Of a stretch of 64,000 bases of DNA, positions 6,667 through 15,187 are shown piece by piece. Origin of the DNA: Bacillota bacterium (GTDB taxonomy: Bacteria; Bacillota; Clostridia; DSM-8532); contig JAEYOK010000043.1 of NCBI GenBank assembly GCA_023411795.1, forward strand, positions 1 to 64,000, read 5' to 3'. The position numbers and the translations under genes are program-made. How positions within the stretch are numbered: position 1 is the stretch's first letter; every line of letters starts with the position of its first letter. The notes under the pieces were generated by a model. It saw only the letters and a list, made by a program, of their open reading frames with translations, was not told where the DNA came from and did no database searches.

Positions 6667-7341
6667 ATGGCAGAATTGACCTATGACGAACTTATTCGAT
6701 CCCGTAGGAAAACAGTGACTCTGATAATTACAAAAGATGCAAAGCTACAGGTGAGAGCACCACTGAAATTACCTATAAATGTGATTAATAAAATAGTTAA
6801 GGAAAAGGAAAACTGGATAACTAAAAATAAATCTCTTGCGTTAAAAAAACTGGAACATACAAAAAGCTTAACAGATAAAACGAAGAGTTCCCTTCTCTTT
6901 TTAGGAACCCTTTATACTCCTGTGCCTTTTGAAAATACAAAAACTATTTTAATTGAGAATAGATACATCTACATTCCTAAAGAAAAATACGGAAATTATG
7001 AATTTATTGAAAAATGGTACAAAAAACAAGCAGCAGTAATTCTTAAGAAAAGACTTAATGAGATATCTAAAAATATCGGTATATCATTTCAAGGTTGTAG
7101 TATAACAAGCGCAAGAAAAAGATGGGGTTCCTGTAATGCAAAGAATCATATCAATTTGTCATGGAGGCTTATATTTGCAGACTATAAATACATAGATTAC
7201 GTAATTGTTCATGAGCTATGTCATGTTGTACATAAAAACCATTCCGCAGCTTATTGGAGCTTTCTTAAAAGTCTTATGCCTGAATACAATATCTTACGTA
7301 AATGGCTGAAAGATAACTCATACATACTTGATTTGTTTTGA
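6667..7341 (+). CDS. YgjP/DUF45-family putative metalloprotease
   Basis: This 224-residue protein has the zinc signature VIVHELCHVVHKNHSAAYW near residues 180-195, followed by the characteristic tail FLKSLMPEYN. The middle contains SARKRWGSCNAKNHINLSWRL, a hallmark of the DUF45/WLMP group of SprT-like peptidases. ATG 6667 is preferred to the open frame from 6631 because AAAAGGTAG lies just before it and the earlier codons overlap the VOC gene. Family members are thought to be cytosolic. In some genomes they accompany type I restriction genes, but no restriction gene is seen here. Confidence 0.85.
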   Translation: MAELTYDELIRSRRKTVTLIITKDAKLQVRAPLKLPINVINKIVKEKENWITKNKSLALKKLEHTKSLTDKTKSSLLFLGTLYTPVPFENTKTILIENRYIYIPKEKYGNYEFIEKWYKKQAAVILKKRLNEISKNIGISFQGCSITSARKRWGSCNAKNHINLSWRLIFADYKYIDYVIVHELCHVVHKNHSAAYWSFLKSLMPEYNILRKWLKDNSYILDLF

Positions 7342-7445
7342 GTTTAGCAATTTTTTCTATGTCCAATACTATAAATAAAAGAATGAATTGTGTAAATATT
7401 AACAGTTAAAGCTTAAGCCTTATATTTGTGATGCCCACAAAAGTC

Positions 7446-7474
7446 TTGAAGTTTACAAAAATTTGTATTATAAT
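7446..7474 (+). promoter_or_regulatory. Probable sigma-A promoter of acyl-CoA synthetase
   Basis: TTGAAG at 7446-7451 and TATAAT at 7469-7474 are separated by 17 bases, about 57 bases ahead of the start at 7531. Confidence 0.5.
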
Positions 7475-7530
7475 TATCACTAGGTAATAATAACATGTAT
7501 TAAAGTCAACTAATAAGTGGGGTGATAGTT

Positions 7531-9342
7531 ATGAATAAGGGCTTTGAGATTATAAACGAAAAAGGCAGAAGAATTGTTAAGGGGCATGGACATTATGAGC
7601 CTCCTTATGTTTCTGACTGCAGAGAATTAGTTAAAAGAAGCGCAAAAACGTATGGACAAAAAACAGCTTTCAAATTTAAAAGAGACAGTAAGGTTATAGA
7701 AAAAACATATATTGATTTTGATAAGGATATTGACGCTTTGGGAACCGCTCTTTATAGCCTAGGATTAAAAGGGAGCTTTATTTCTGTATTTGCTGAAAAC
7801 CGTTATGAGTGGGGAGTTGCTTATTGCTCAATAATCAACGGAACCGGTGTCGGTGTTCCACTTGATAAGTACTTACCGGCAAACGAAATTGAGAATCTTG
7901 TATCAAGAGGTAGGATTAAAGCAATCTTCTACAGTCAGAATTATTATGAAATGATGGTAGAATTCTCAAAGAAGGAATCAACACTTAGATATTATATCTG
8001 CATGGATGATATTGAATTACCGGAGGATTCAAGATTCTTATCAATGAGTGCATTGATTAATAAGGGAAGCAAACTGATAGAACAAGGGGATAAGAGCTTT
8101 GTTGAAGCTGAAATCAATCGTGAAGAAATGTCGATTCTGCTTTTTACATCAGGAACTACCATGGCTTCTAAAGGGGTTATGCTTTCACATAAGAATATAA
8201 CCAGCAATGTATCGTCGGTAGCGTCATTAATTGAGCTTTATCCTACCGATGTACACCTTTCTTTATTGCCTCTCCATCATACCTTAGAAAATACTATCGG
8301 ACTTATGTTTATGTTAATGATGGGAGTTACTATTTCATATTCAGAAGGTATAAAGCATTTGGCTCAGAATATACGCGAGTTTAATGTTTCAATTCTAATC
8401 GGAGTTCCGGCTATTTTTGAAGCAATTTATGATAAAGTTATGGATGGAATTAAGAAGCAAGGTAAATTGGGTTTGATTAATACAATGAAAAAGATTTCAA
8501 ACTTTTTACTTAAGCTGGGGATTGATATTAGAAGAAAGATATTCCATCCTGTTCTAGATAAGCTTGGGCCGGACTTAAGACTGATGGTGTCGGGAGCTGC
8601 GCCTATAGGCACCGAAATTTTGAGCGGATTTCAAAGCTTCGGTATTACATTCCTTCAGGGATATGGTCTAACTGAGACTTCTCCGGTAATAAATGCAACA
8701 ACATATTATCATAATGTTCACGGCACGATAGGAATCCCTGTGAAAGATGTGGAAGTAACAATAGACAACCCTGATGAAAACGGTATCGGTGAGATTTTAG
8801 CCAGAGGCGATAACGTAATGCTGGGTTATTTCGAAAATCCAGAAGAAACAAATCAGGTTATGGAGGAGGATGGCTGGTTTAGAACAGGTGATTTGGGTGC
8901 TATTGATGAGAAAGGTTACTTAAAAATTACCGGAAGAGCTAAATCCATGATTGTATTTACAAACGGAAAGAAGGCTTTCCCTGAGGAATATGAAGTTCTT
9001 CTGAATTTAATACCCGGTGTCAGGGAATCCTTTGTATGGGGAAACAAAGCGCCTGACGGAGATATTCAGGTATGTGCGAAGCTTATAATTAACAAAGAAT
9101 ATTTTGAACAAAAGGGATATACAAAGGAAAAGATCGGCAACGAAATTGATACAGCAATAAAGAACATAAATAAAGGTATTCCAAAGTATAAAATACTGCG
9201 ATATTTTGTTTTGAGTTATGAAGAACTAATAAAAACTACAAAGCTAAGTATAAAAAGACCTCTTGAAACCGACAAGATGAAGATGTATCTTGATAAGAAG
9301 GGAGTCGATATAAGAAAGTTAAACAAGAGTTTCATTGACTAA
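7531..9342 (+). CDS. AMP-dependent long-chain acyl-CoA synthetase
   Basis: This enzyme activates a carboxylic acid, probably a fatty acid, through an acyl-adenylate to the CoA thioester. The 603-residue protein shows the adenylation motifs in order: FTSGTTMASKGVMLSHKN (a P-loop in which the usual G-x-PKG is altered), QGYGLTETSPV, GWFRTGDLG and ITGRAKSMIVFTNGKK, the last with the catalytic-lysine neighbourhood. The frame opens at GTG 7522, but GGGGTGA is better spaced for ATG 7531. A GNAT gene follows after nine bases. Substrate chain length cannot be inferred. Confidence 0.88.
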   Translation: MNKGFEIINEKGRRIVKGHGHYEPPYVSDCRELVKRSAKTYGQKTAFKFKRDSKVIEKTYIDFDKDIDALGTALYSLGLKGSFISVFAENRYEWGVAYCSIINGTGVGVPLDKYLPANEIENLVSRGRIKAIFYSQNYYEMMVEFSKKESTLRYYICMDDIELPEDSRFLSMSALINKGSKLIEQGDKSFVEAEINREEMSILLFTSGTTMASKGVMLSHKNITSNVSSVASLIELYPTDVHLSLLPLHHTLENTIGLMFMLMMGVTISYSEGIKHLAQNIREFNVSILIGVPAIFEAIYDKVMDGIKKQGKLGLINTMKKISNFLLKLGIDIRRKIFHPVLDKLGPDLRLMVSGAAPIGTEILSGFQSFGITFLQGYGLTETSPVINATTYYHNVHGTIGIPVKDVEVTIDNPDENGIGEILARGDNVMLGYFENPEETNQVMEEDGWFRTGDLGAIDEKGYLKITGRAKSMIVFTNGKKAFPEEYEVLLNLIPGVRESFVWGNKAPDGDIQVCAKLIINKEYFEQKGYTKEKIGNEIDTAIKNINKGIPKYKILRYFVLSYEELIKTTKLSIKRPLETDKMKMYLDKKGVDIRKLNKSFID

Positions 9343-9351
9343 AGAGGTAAA

Positions 9352-10158
9352 ATGATTAAAAGAGCTGAAAAACACGATTATGAGAGAGTTGTCAATTATC
9401 TTGACTATGAGGGAAGTCTTAATACAACCCTCTTGGCTCATATCGAAAAATATGGGTTTGAAAAGGATTTTCAGGATATATGGCTCTATAATGATAAGAA
9501 TAATGATACCCTTGCTGTTCTTATGAGGCACTTTAACAGCCTTTATATATACAGTAAGGGTTTTCTATATGATCCTGAGGAACTAGGAAGCTTTATCTCC
9601 TTTATTGGAGCTGATATCATATCAGGTCAATTAGATATTTTAAGCGAGGTATCTCTGGAGCTTAACGGTATGATTCTTGAACCTTCATGCCATATGATAC
9701 ATAAAGACAAGAGTAAGCTTGTTCCCTGTAATCAGGTTAGCAGAGCTGATTTGGATGATTGTAAAGAGCTTGCTGAACTTATTTATAGCATACCGGAATT
9801 TGCTCGGTTTTATAATTCAGAACAAGAAATCGAACGAGGCATAAGAAGGCGTATAGAATTGGGAATATGCAGATATTTTGTACTCAAAAAGGATGGAGTG
9901 ATCGTATCCCAAGCATATACAACCATGGAATCTTCTAAATATGCCACTATTGGCGGTGTTGTGACCCGAAAGGAGTATCGTAAGCAAGGTCTTGCCTCAT
10001 TGGTGGTTTCTTGTATATGTCAGGACCTTTATACATCTAATAAAATACCTAATCTTTTTTATAGTAATGAAGAAGCCGGACGTGTCTATGAGAAGTTGGG
10101 TTTTTATCCTGCCGGTGATTACGCCATGCTGCTAGATCATAAATATAAAACTATATAA
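9352..10158 (+). CDS. GNAT-family N-acetyltransferase
   Basis: This 268-residue protein has a C-terminal GNAT domain. The acetyl-CoA binding motif TRKEYRKQGLASLVV is at about residues 205-220, and the closing beta-strand region is GRVYEKLGFYPAGDY. The N-terminal 130 residues, starting MIKRAEKHDYERVVNYLDYE, form a second, degenerate domain typical of this clostridial subgroup. It follows the acyl-CoA synthetase after nine bases, with an AGAGG ribosome site overlapping the upstream stop, so the two are probably co-expressed. The acceptor substrate is unknown. Confidence 0.82.
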   Translation: MIKRAEKHDYERVVNYLDYEGSLNTTLLAHIEKYGFEKDFQDIWLYNDKNNDTLAVLMRHFNSLYIYSKGFLYDPEELGSFISFIGADIISGQLDILSEVSLELNGMILEPSCHMIHKDKSKLVPCNQVSRADLDDCKELAELIYSIPEFARFYNSEQEIERGIRRRIELGICRYFVLKKDGVIVSQAYTTMESSKYATIGGVVTRKEYRKQGLASLVVSCICQDLYTSNKIPNLFYSNEEAGRVYEKLGFYPAGDYAMLLDHKYKTI

Positions 10159-10242
10159 CTAGAATAATTAAAATAACTTGTTAAATAAAGTAATATATGT
10201 TAGAATGTACTCCAAACAGATGTTCCTGTATGGAGGTGCTTT

Positions 10243-11772
10243 ATGTTCAGCAGTGTTTCGGCTTGTGGACTTATTGGGCTGGAAGGCTATCAGATTCGGG
10301 TTGAATCGGATATTTCCAACGGAATTCCGGCTTTTGATATAGTTGGCTTGGGTGATACATCTGTAAAAGAAGCCAGAGAACGAGTCAAAGCTGCTATTAA
10401 CAATTCAGGTTATCAGTTTCCCATTAAGCGAATTACTGTGAATCTTGCACCTGCTGACACCAGGAAAGAGGGATCCGGATTTGATTTACCTATAGCCATA
10501 AGTATTCTGATCTCAGCTGAAATAATTCCCCAAAAAGTAGTAGAAGATTATATGCTTGCAGGTGAGCTTGCTCTTAACGGAAGTGTTCGTCATATTTCTG
10601 GTATGCTCTGCAAGGCTATAGCGGCAAAAGAACTTGGCTTTAAGAAAATAATAGTTCCGGAACAGAATTATAGAGAGGTCTCGGTTATTCATGGTCTTGA
10701 AATATACCCTGTTAAAACTTTAAGAGAAGCAATTGAACATTTTACAGGCTTGAATCCTATAAGTTACGAACCTTATAATGAATCTTTTTTACCATCTCAG
10801 TGCATATATCATGATGATTTCTCCGATGTTAAGGGTCAAAAAAATGCAAAACGTGCTCTCGAAGTAGCAGCCAGCGGGGGTCACAATCTTATAATGGTTG
10901 GAAGTCCCGGATCTGGCAAAACCATGCTGGCAAAAAGGTTGCCTACCATTTTGCCGGATCTGGCCTTCAATGAGTCTCTTGAAATCACCAAAATCTATAG
11001 TGTTGCCGGACTTATAACACAGGACTCACCACTTATACAGGAAAGACCTTTTCGTTCTCCCCATCATACCGTTAGTGCCGTAAGCCTTGTGGGTGGAGGC
11101 AGCATACCAAAGCCCGGAGAAGCCAGTTTAGCACATAACGGGGTCTTATTTCTTGATGAAATCCCGGAATTTCCGCGCAGAACCCTTGATGTTTTAAGAC
11201 AACCTATTGAAGACGGCATAGCTAATATTTCTAGAATCAATGCTTCTATAACCTATCCTTGCAGATTCATGCTAGTGGCTGCAGCTAACCCGTGTAAATG
11301 TGGATATTACGGAGATCCCACCAAAAATTGTACATGCTCTGTAAAGGATGCTGAGAATTATTTATCAAGACTTTCAGGACCTTTAATGGACAGGATAGAC
11401 ATACATATTCAGGTACCGACCTTAAAATATATAGAGATAGAAAATGAAAAATTGGATGAGAGTTCTGAAGTAATAAAAAAACGTGTAAATCAAACTAGAA
11501 AAATACAGCAGGAGCGATACAAAAGCTATGGCATCTATTGTAATGCTCATTTAAAGGGATCAATGGTAAGGGAATTCTGCCAGGTTAATGATGAAGGAAA
11601 AAGAGTGTTGAGAGCAGCCTTTGACAGATTGAATTTAAGTGCAAGAGCCCACGACCGTATTTTGAAGGTATCACGAACAATTGCCGATATGGAAGGCTCG
11701 GAATACATACAATCAAAGCACGTTGCTGAGGCAATTCAATATAGAGCCCTTGACCGTACGTTAAGAGGCTAA
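10243..11772 (+). CDS. comM: YifB/ComM-family Mg-chelatase-like AAA+ ATPase
   Basis: ComM relatives are hexameric helicases that promote branch migration during integration of transforming DNA. The 509-residue protein has the N-terminal ChlI-like domain (residues about 20-140), Walker A GSPGSGKT at 220-227, Walker B GVLFLDEIPEF, a NPCKCGYYG cysteine motif with a second CTCS, and a C-terminal lid. The ribosome site GGAGGTG lies eight bases before the ATG. It is followed after 14 bases by dprA, a coupling that fits a role in DNA uptake or recombination. Confidence 0.92.
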   Translation: MFSSVSACGLIGLEGYQIRVESDISNGIPAFDIVGLGDTSVKEARERVKAAINNSGYQFPIKRITVNLAPADTRKEGSGFDLPIAISILISAEIIPQKVVEDYMLAGELALNGSVRHISGMLCKAIAAKELGFKKIIVPEQNYREVSVIHGLEIYPVKTLREAIEHFTGLNPISYEPYNESFLPSQCIYHDDFSDVKGQKNAKRALEVAASGGHNLIMVGSPGSGKTMLAKRLPTILPDLAFNESLEITKIYSVAGLITQDSPLIQERPFRSPHHTVSAVSLVGGGSIPKPGEASLAHNGVLFLDEIPEFPRRTLDVLRQPIEDGIANISRINASITYPCRFMLVAAANPCKCGYYGDPTKNCTCSVKDAENYLSRLSGPLMDRIDIHIQVPTLKYIEIENEKLDESSEVIKKRVNQTRKIQQERYKSYGIYCNAHLKGSMVREFCQVNDEGKRVLRAAFDRLNLSARAHDRILKVSRTIADMEGSEYIQSKHVAEAIQYRALDRTLRG

Positions 11773-11786
11773 CAGGAGGCGAAGCA

Positions 11787-12881
11787 ATGGATAAGGAACT
11801 TAAGTTTTGGCTTAAGCTAAGTAGAATTGAAAATTTGCGTACTCAAATAAAGCTGAATGTTGTAACTGAGCTAGGAAGCGCTTCGAAGGTATATTATGCC
11901 GATAAAAACATGTTATTAATGGCGGGGTTCTCTCAGCAACAATATGATTATTATCATGGAGTGGAAATGGATACTGAGGTTACTCAAATCTTGGAGGCAT
12001 GCAGTAAAAAGAACATCAATATTTTGTCGTTTTCTGATGAAGATTATCCTGAATTACTAAAGTATATACCGGATCCACCTCTAGTTCTCTATTATAGAGG
12101 AAGTATACCCAAAGCCAATTCTATAGCTATAGTCGGCTCAAGAAAGGCCTCGGGATACGGAATTGAAACAGCTAATAAAATGGCATTTAATCTTGCTTTG
12201 GCTGATATTAATATCGTAAGCGGGTTGGCAAGAGGAATAGACACGGCAGCCCACGCCGGAGCTTTGGAGGCTGGTGGAACAACAGTTGCAGTGTTAGGTT
12301 GCGGCGTCGATATTATATATCCTCCAGAAAACAGAGGTATTATGGAAAGAATCGTAAACTCAGGAGCAGTTATATCAGAGTATCCTCCGGGAAGCCCTCC
12401 ATCAACAAGTCATTTTCCTTGCAGAAACCGTATCATTAGCGGAATGTCGGTAGGGACTCTCATTGTTGAAGCCGGAATGAAAAGCGGTTCGCTAATAACA
12501 GCCAATTGTGCATTGGAGCAGGGCCGGGATGTCTTTGCAATACCAGGAAACATTAATAATTTTAACAGTATGGGTACTAATAAATTAATAAAAGATGGTG
12601 CTAGGATTGTTTTGAGTGTTGATGATATTCTTGATGAGTTGAGTTTTGGTTCTACTCCTCTTGTAAAGAAAAGGAAGACTAAAAAAAAGAATAAAATATC
12701 GAACCTGGGAGCCAAAGAGAAAAAAGTCGTCAACGCGTTAAAAATTGAGGATTTATATGACGAAGAGCTTTCAGATAAAACAGCTATTGAACTTACTGAA
12801 TTATTTGAAATTCTATTAGAGCTAGAATTAAATGGTCTTGTTAAAAAGAGCATCAATGGCAAATATATGGTGACAGCTTAG
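11787..12881 (+). CDS. dprA: DprA, DNA-processing protein
   Basis: DprA loads RecA on incoming single-stranded DNA. The 364-residue protein has an N-terminal helical segment, the Rossmann core with IAIVGSRKASGYG, SGLARGIDTAAHAGAL, FPCRNRIISGMSVGTLIVEA and QGRDVFAIPG, and a basic linker (KKRKTKKKNK) leading to a C-terminal winged helix of the DML1 type. All core motifs are intact. The start has an AGGAGG site. It lies directly downstream of the comM-like gene and probably shares its operon. Confidence 0.95.
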   Translation: MDKELKFWLKLSRIENLRTQIKLNVVTELGSASKVYYADKNMLLMAGFSQQQYDYYHGVEMDTEVTQILEACSKKNINILSFSDEDYPELLKYIPDPPLVLYYRGSIPKANSIAIVGSRKASGYGIETANKMAFNLALADINIVSGLARGIDTAAHAGALEAGGTTVAVLGCGVDIIYPPENRGIMERIVNSGAVISEYPPGSPPSTSHFPCRNRIISGMSVGTLIVEAGMKSGSLITANCALEQGRDVFAIPGNINNFNSMGTNKLIKDGARIVLSVDDILDELSFGSTPLVKKRKTKKKNKISNLGAKEKKVVNALKIEDLYDEELSDKTAIELTELFEILLELELNGLVKKSINGKYMVTA

Positions 12882-12977
12882 ATTAAGGCATTTATATGTT
12901 AATCATGTGTCCATGCATAACTTATTTATAGAAGCATAAAATTCATAACAGAAACATGTTCTTAAAGCGGAGTCATT

Positions 12978-13751
12978 ATGGGAGTATTAATTATCCGCAA
13001 GAAGGATTATGTTCCCTTGCTGTTTATAGCTGCCGTTATTATTCTTGTGATTATCAACTCTTTAATTGCTAAGGAATATTTTGAACCGGTCTCTAACCGA
13101 TATCGTGATGATATACCGATTTACTCAGTTGAATGTGAAGGGAAAAAATGTGCAATAACATTTGATTGTGCATGGGGAGCCGATGATATTCCTAATATAC
13201 TGGACACTCTTGATAAATATAATGCTAAAGGAACATTTTTTATAGTAGGAATTTGGGCTAAAAAATATCCGGAAATGGTTAAACTAATTTATGATAGAGG
13301 TCATGAAATAGCAAACCATGGATATTCTCATGAGCATATGGGTAAAATTCCTGAAAACAAAATAATGGAGGAAATTACTCTTTGTACCGATATACTTGAA
13401 GAAATTACGGGGGGTAAAGTTAATTTGTTTAGACCACCCTATGGTGAGTACAGCTCTACTACAATAAAAGTTGCAAAAAAGATGGAATATCAGACTATAC
13501 AATGGGATGTTGATTCATTGGACTGGAAGGACACCTTATCCGAACATGATATATATAATCGTGTTACAAAAAGAACATCAAATGGTTCTATAATTTTATT
13601 TCACAATGATACCAAGCATACAGAAGAAATTTTACCCTTGATACTTGAAAACCTCACAAATAATGGTTTTGAATGTGTTAAAGTATCTGAAATCCTGTTG
13701 AAAGAGAATTATAAAATACGTTATGATGGAAGACAAATAAAAGATTCATAA
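12978..13751 (+). CDS. PdaB-like membrane-anchored polysaccharide deacetylase
   Basis: NodB-fold deacetylases remove N-acetyl groups from peptidoglycan or related polymers outside the membrane. The 257-residue protein has one N-terminal membrane anchor (residues about 12-30). The catalytic motifs follow: TFDCAWGADD (replacing TFDDG, as in the sporulation PdaB group), HGYSHEHM with the two metal-binding His, RPPYGEY, and IILFHND near the end. The closest known type is PdaB, needed for spore cortex formation, so sporulation-linked expression is plausible but not shown here. It appears to be a single gene. Confidence 0.85.
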   Translation: MGVLIIRKKDYVPLLFIAAVIILVIINSLIAKEYFEPVSNRYRDDIPIYSVECEGKKCAITFDCAWGADDIPNILDTLDKYNAKGTFFIVGIWAKKYPEMVKLIYDRGHEIANHGYSHEHMGKIPENKIMEEITLCTDILEEITGGKVNLFRPPYGEYSSTTIKVAKKMEYQTIQWDVDSLDWKDTLSEHDIYNRVTKRTSNGSIILFHNDTKHTEEILPLILENLTNNGFECVKVSEILLKENYKIRYDGRQIKDS

Positions 13752-13965
13752 AAAAACATGTTTAATCCTCTGTTAATATGGTGAAATATATTATATGATT
13801 CAATATGAAAAGGTTATATTTATTTTTTATTATTAAAAAAGGGTATCATGTTAAGGTAAAATATAATAAGTAAAGATTGCTTCTAAACGAACATGATGTT
13901 GAATAATAATTATCAGGTAGCATGTTCGATAAATACGAAAGACTTGAGAGGAGTTGGGGTTTCAG

Positions 13966-14619
13966 ATGTCAGGAAACTTGGCTTTGGAAAATAATAGTGT
14001 TAATCTTGTTGGAAAGGTAATATCAAGCCCTGAATTTAGTCACGAAGTATATGGAGAAGGTTTTTACATAGTTTATATTCAAGTACCCCGACTAAGTGAT
14101 ACCTATGACAATATACCGGTTATGTTTTCCGAGAGATTGATTAGTCCTGATAGCTTAGTTGAGTCACTATATCTTATTGTTGAAGGACAATTTCGTTCAT
14201 ATAATAATTTTAACAGCAATAGTGGGCATAAGCTTATGCTTACTGTTTTTGCAAGAGAAATAGAACCTTCAGAAGAGGAGGTGACAAACAAAAATCCGAA
14301 CCAAATCTGTTTAAATGGGTTTGTCTGCAGAAAGCCCATGTACAGAACAACTCCATTTGGTAGAGAAATAGCTGATATATTGCTAGCCGTAAACAGAGCA
14401 TACAATAAATCAGACTATATTCCATGCATAGCATGGGGTAGAAATGCAAGATTTGCCGGTAGCTTTGAAATAGGCGACAATATACGTGTATGGGGACGTA
14501 TTCAAAGCAGACTTTATCAAAAGAAGGTTTCTGATGATGAACTGGAAGAGAGAATAGCCTATGAAATCTCAGTCTCTAAAATGGAGGTTGTAAAAGAAAA
14601 CAATAACAAAAAAGAATAA
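13966..14619 (+). CDS. SSB-like protein with two OB folds
   Basis: This 217-residue protein appears to contain two OB-fold units. The first covers residues about 10-100 (NLVGKVISSPEF to LMLTVFAREI) and the second about 110-200 (ICLNGFVCRKPMYRTTPFGR to AYEISVSKMEV). The second unit has the SSB-like phrase YIPCIAWGRNARFAG. There is no acidic SSB C-terminal tip. The TTG at 13954 is too close to the GAGAGGAG site, so ATG 13966 is chosen. It is followed by a small P-loop protein and priA, which suggests a job in replication restart or primosome assembly rather than bulk single-strand binding. Confidence 0.75.
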   Translation: MSGNLALENNSVNLVGKVISSPEFSHEVYGEGFYIVYIQVPRLSDTYDNIPVMFSERLISPDSLVESLYLIVEGQFRSYNNFNSNSGHKLMLTVFAREIEPSEEEVTNKNPNQICLNGFVCRKPMYRTTPFGREIADILLAVNRAYNKSDYIPCIAWGRNARFAGSFEIGDNIRVWGRIQSRLYQKKVSDDELEERIAYEISVSKMEVVKENNNKKE

Positions 14620-14636
14620 GAAAGGGGACGATACCC

Positions 14637-15047
14637 ATGATAAAGGTTGTTTATGGAAACAAAGGCATAGGGAAGACAAAATACCTGATAGCAAGTGCGA
14701 ATGAATTTTTTGATAGCAGTATCGGAGACGTTGTGTTTATTAACAGAGGAATTTCGCACATAACAAACCTAAAACATCAGATACGGTATGTTAATATTAC
14801 AGATTTTCCCATAAAAACAATGGATCAACTACTTTCCTTTATGTGCGGACTGATTGCCCAGAATTATGATATTAAAGCCATTTATGTGGATGGGTTGTCA
14901 GATTATGATATTAATCAGGAACAATATAATTACTTTTTTAGCCAAGTAAAAAATCTAACTGAAAGATTTGAAACACAATTTATATTTTCTATCAACGGAG
15001 ATATCAGCAGTATTCCAGAATATGTTCAAAAGGAATATTCCTGTTAA
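14637..15047 (+). CDS. Small P-loop ATPase-like protein
   Basis: This 136-residue protein begins MIKVVYGNKGIGKTKYL, a clear Walker A. It has a Walker B-like AIYVDGLSD near residue 82 and a sensor-like FIFSINGD near residue 117. It therefore has the core of a RecA/AAA fold without any further domain. It starts 17 bases after the double-OB protein and ends before a terminator upstream of priA. No characterised family is recognised. A role with the neighbouring replication-restart proteins is an inference from position. Confidence 0.6.
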   Translation: MIKVVYGNKGIGKTKYLIASANEFFDSSIGDVVFINRGISHITNLKHQIRYVNITDFPIKTMDQLLSFMCGLIAQNYDIKAIYVDGLSDYDINQEQYNYFFSQVKNLTERFETQFIFSINGDISSIPEYVQKEYSC

Positions 15048-15053
15048 GATTAG

Positions 15054-15083
15054 GGGATTTGTATTTAATACAAATCCCTTTTT
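15054..15083 (+). terminator. Terminator after P-loop gene
   Basis: GGGATTTGTA and TACAAATCCC form a stem within 15054-15078, followed by five T residues at 15079-15083. It separates the OB/P-loop pair from priA. Confidence 0.8.
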
Positions 15084-15115
15084 GACTTAAGAAATAGAAA
15101 CATGTACTATATAGA

Positions 15116-15165
15116 GGCGGGGGTTTTTCCTCGCCTTTACTTATTCAACGCCACCCATGGCGAGG
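15116..15165 (+). promoter_or_regulatory. priA leader with two competing hairpins
   Basis: CCTCGCC at 15129-15135 can pair with GGCGGGG at 15116-15122 (one G-T pair) or, perfectly, with GGCGAGG at 15159-15165. The first hairpin is followed by a T-rich stretch. The two pairings exclude each other, as in attenuators. It is unusually G+C-rich for this region and lies just ahead of priA. Confidence 0.35.
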
Positions 15166-15187
15166 ATCTTTTCACGGGGGTAATATT

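Noticed and set aside
12951..12962. GAAACATGTTC palindrome upstream of the PdaB-like gene
   Set aside because: Short AACATGTT dyads occur several times in the A+T-rich gaps; no basis to call an operator.
13888..13928. CGAACATG ... CATGTTCG as a possible LexA (SOS) box
   Set aside because: The half-sites are 25 bases apart, not the GAAC-N4-GTTC spacing, and the nearer GTT lacks the right register.
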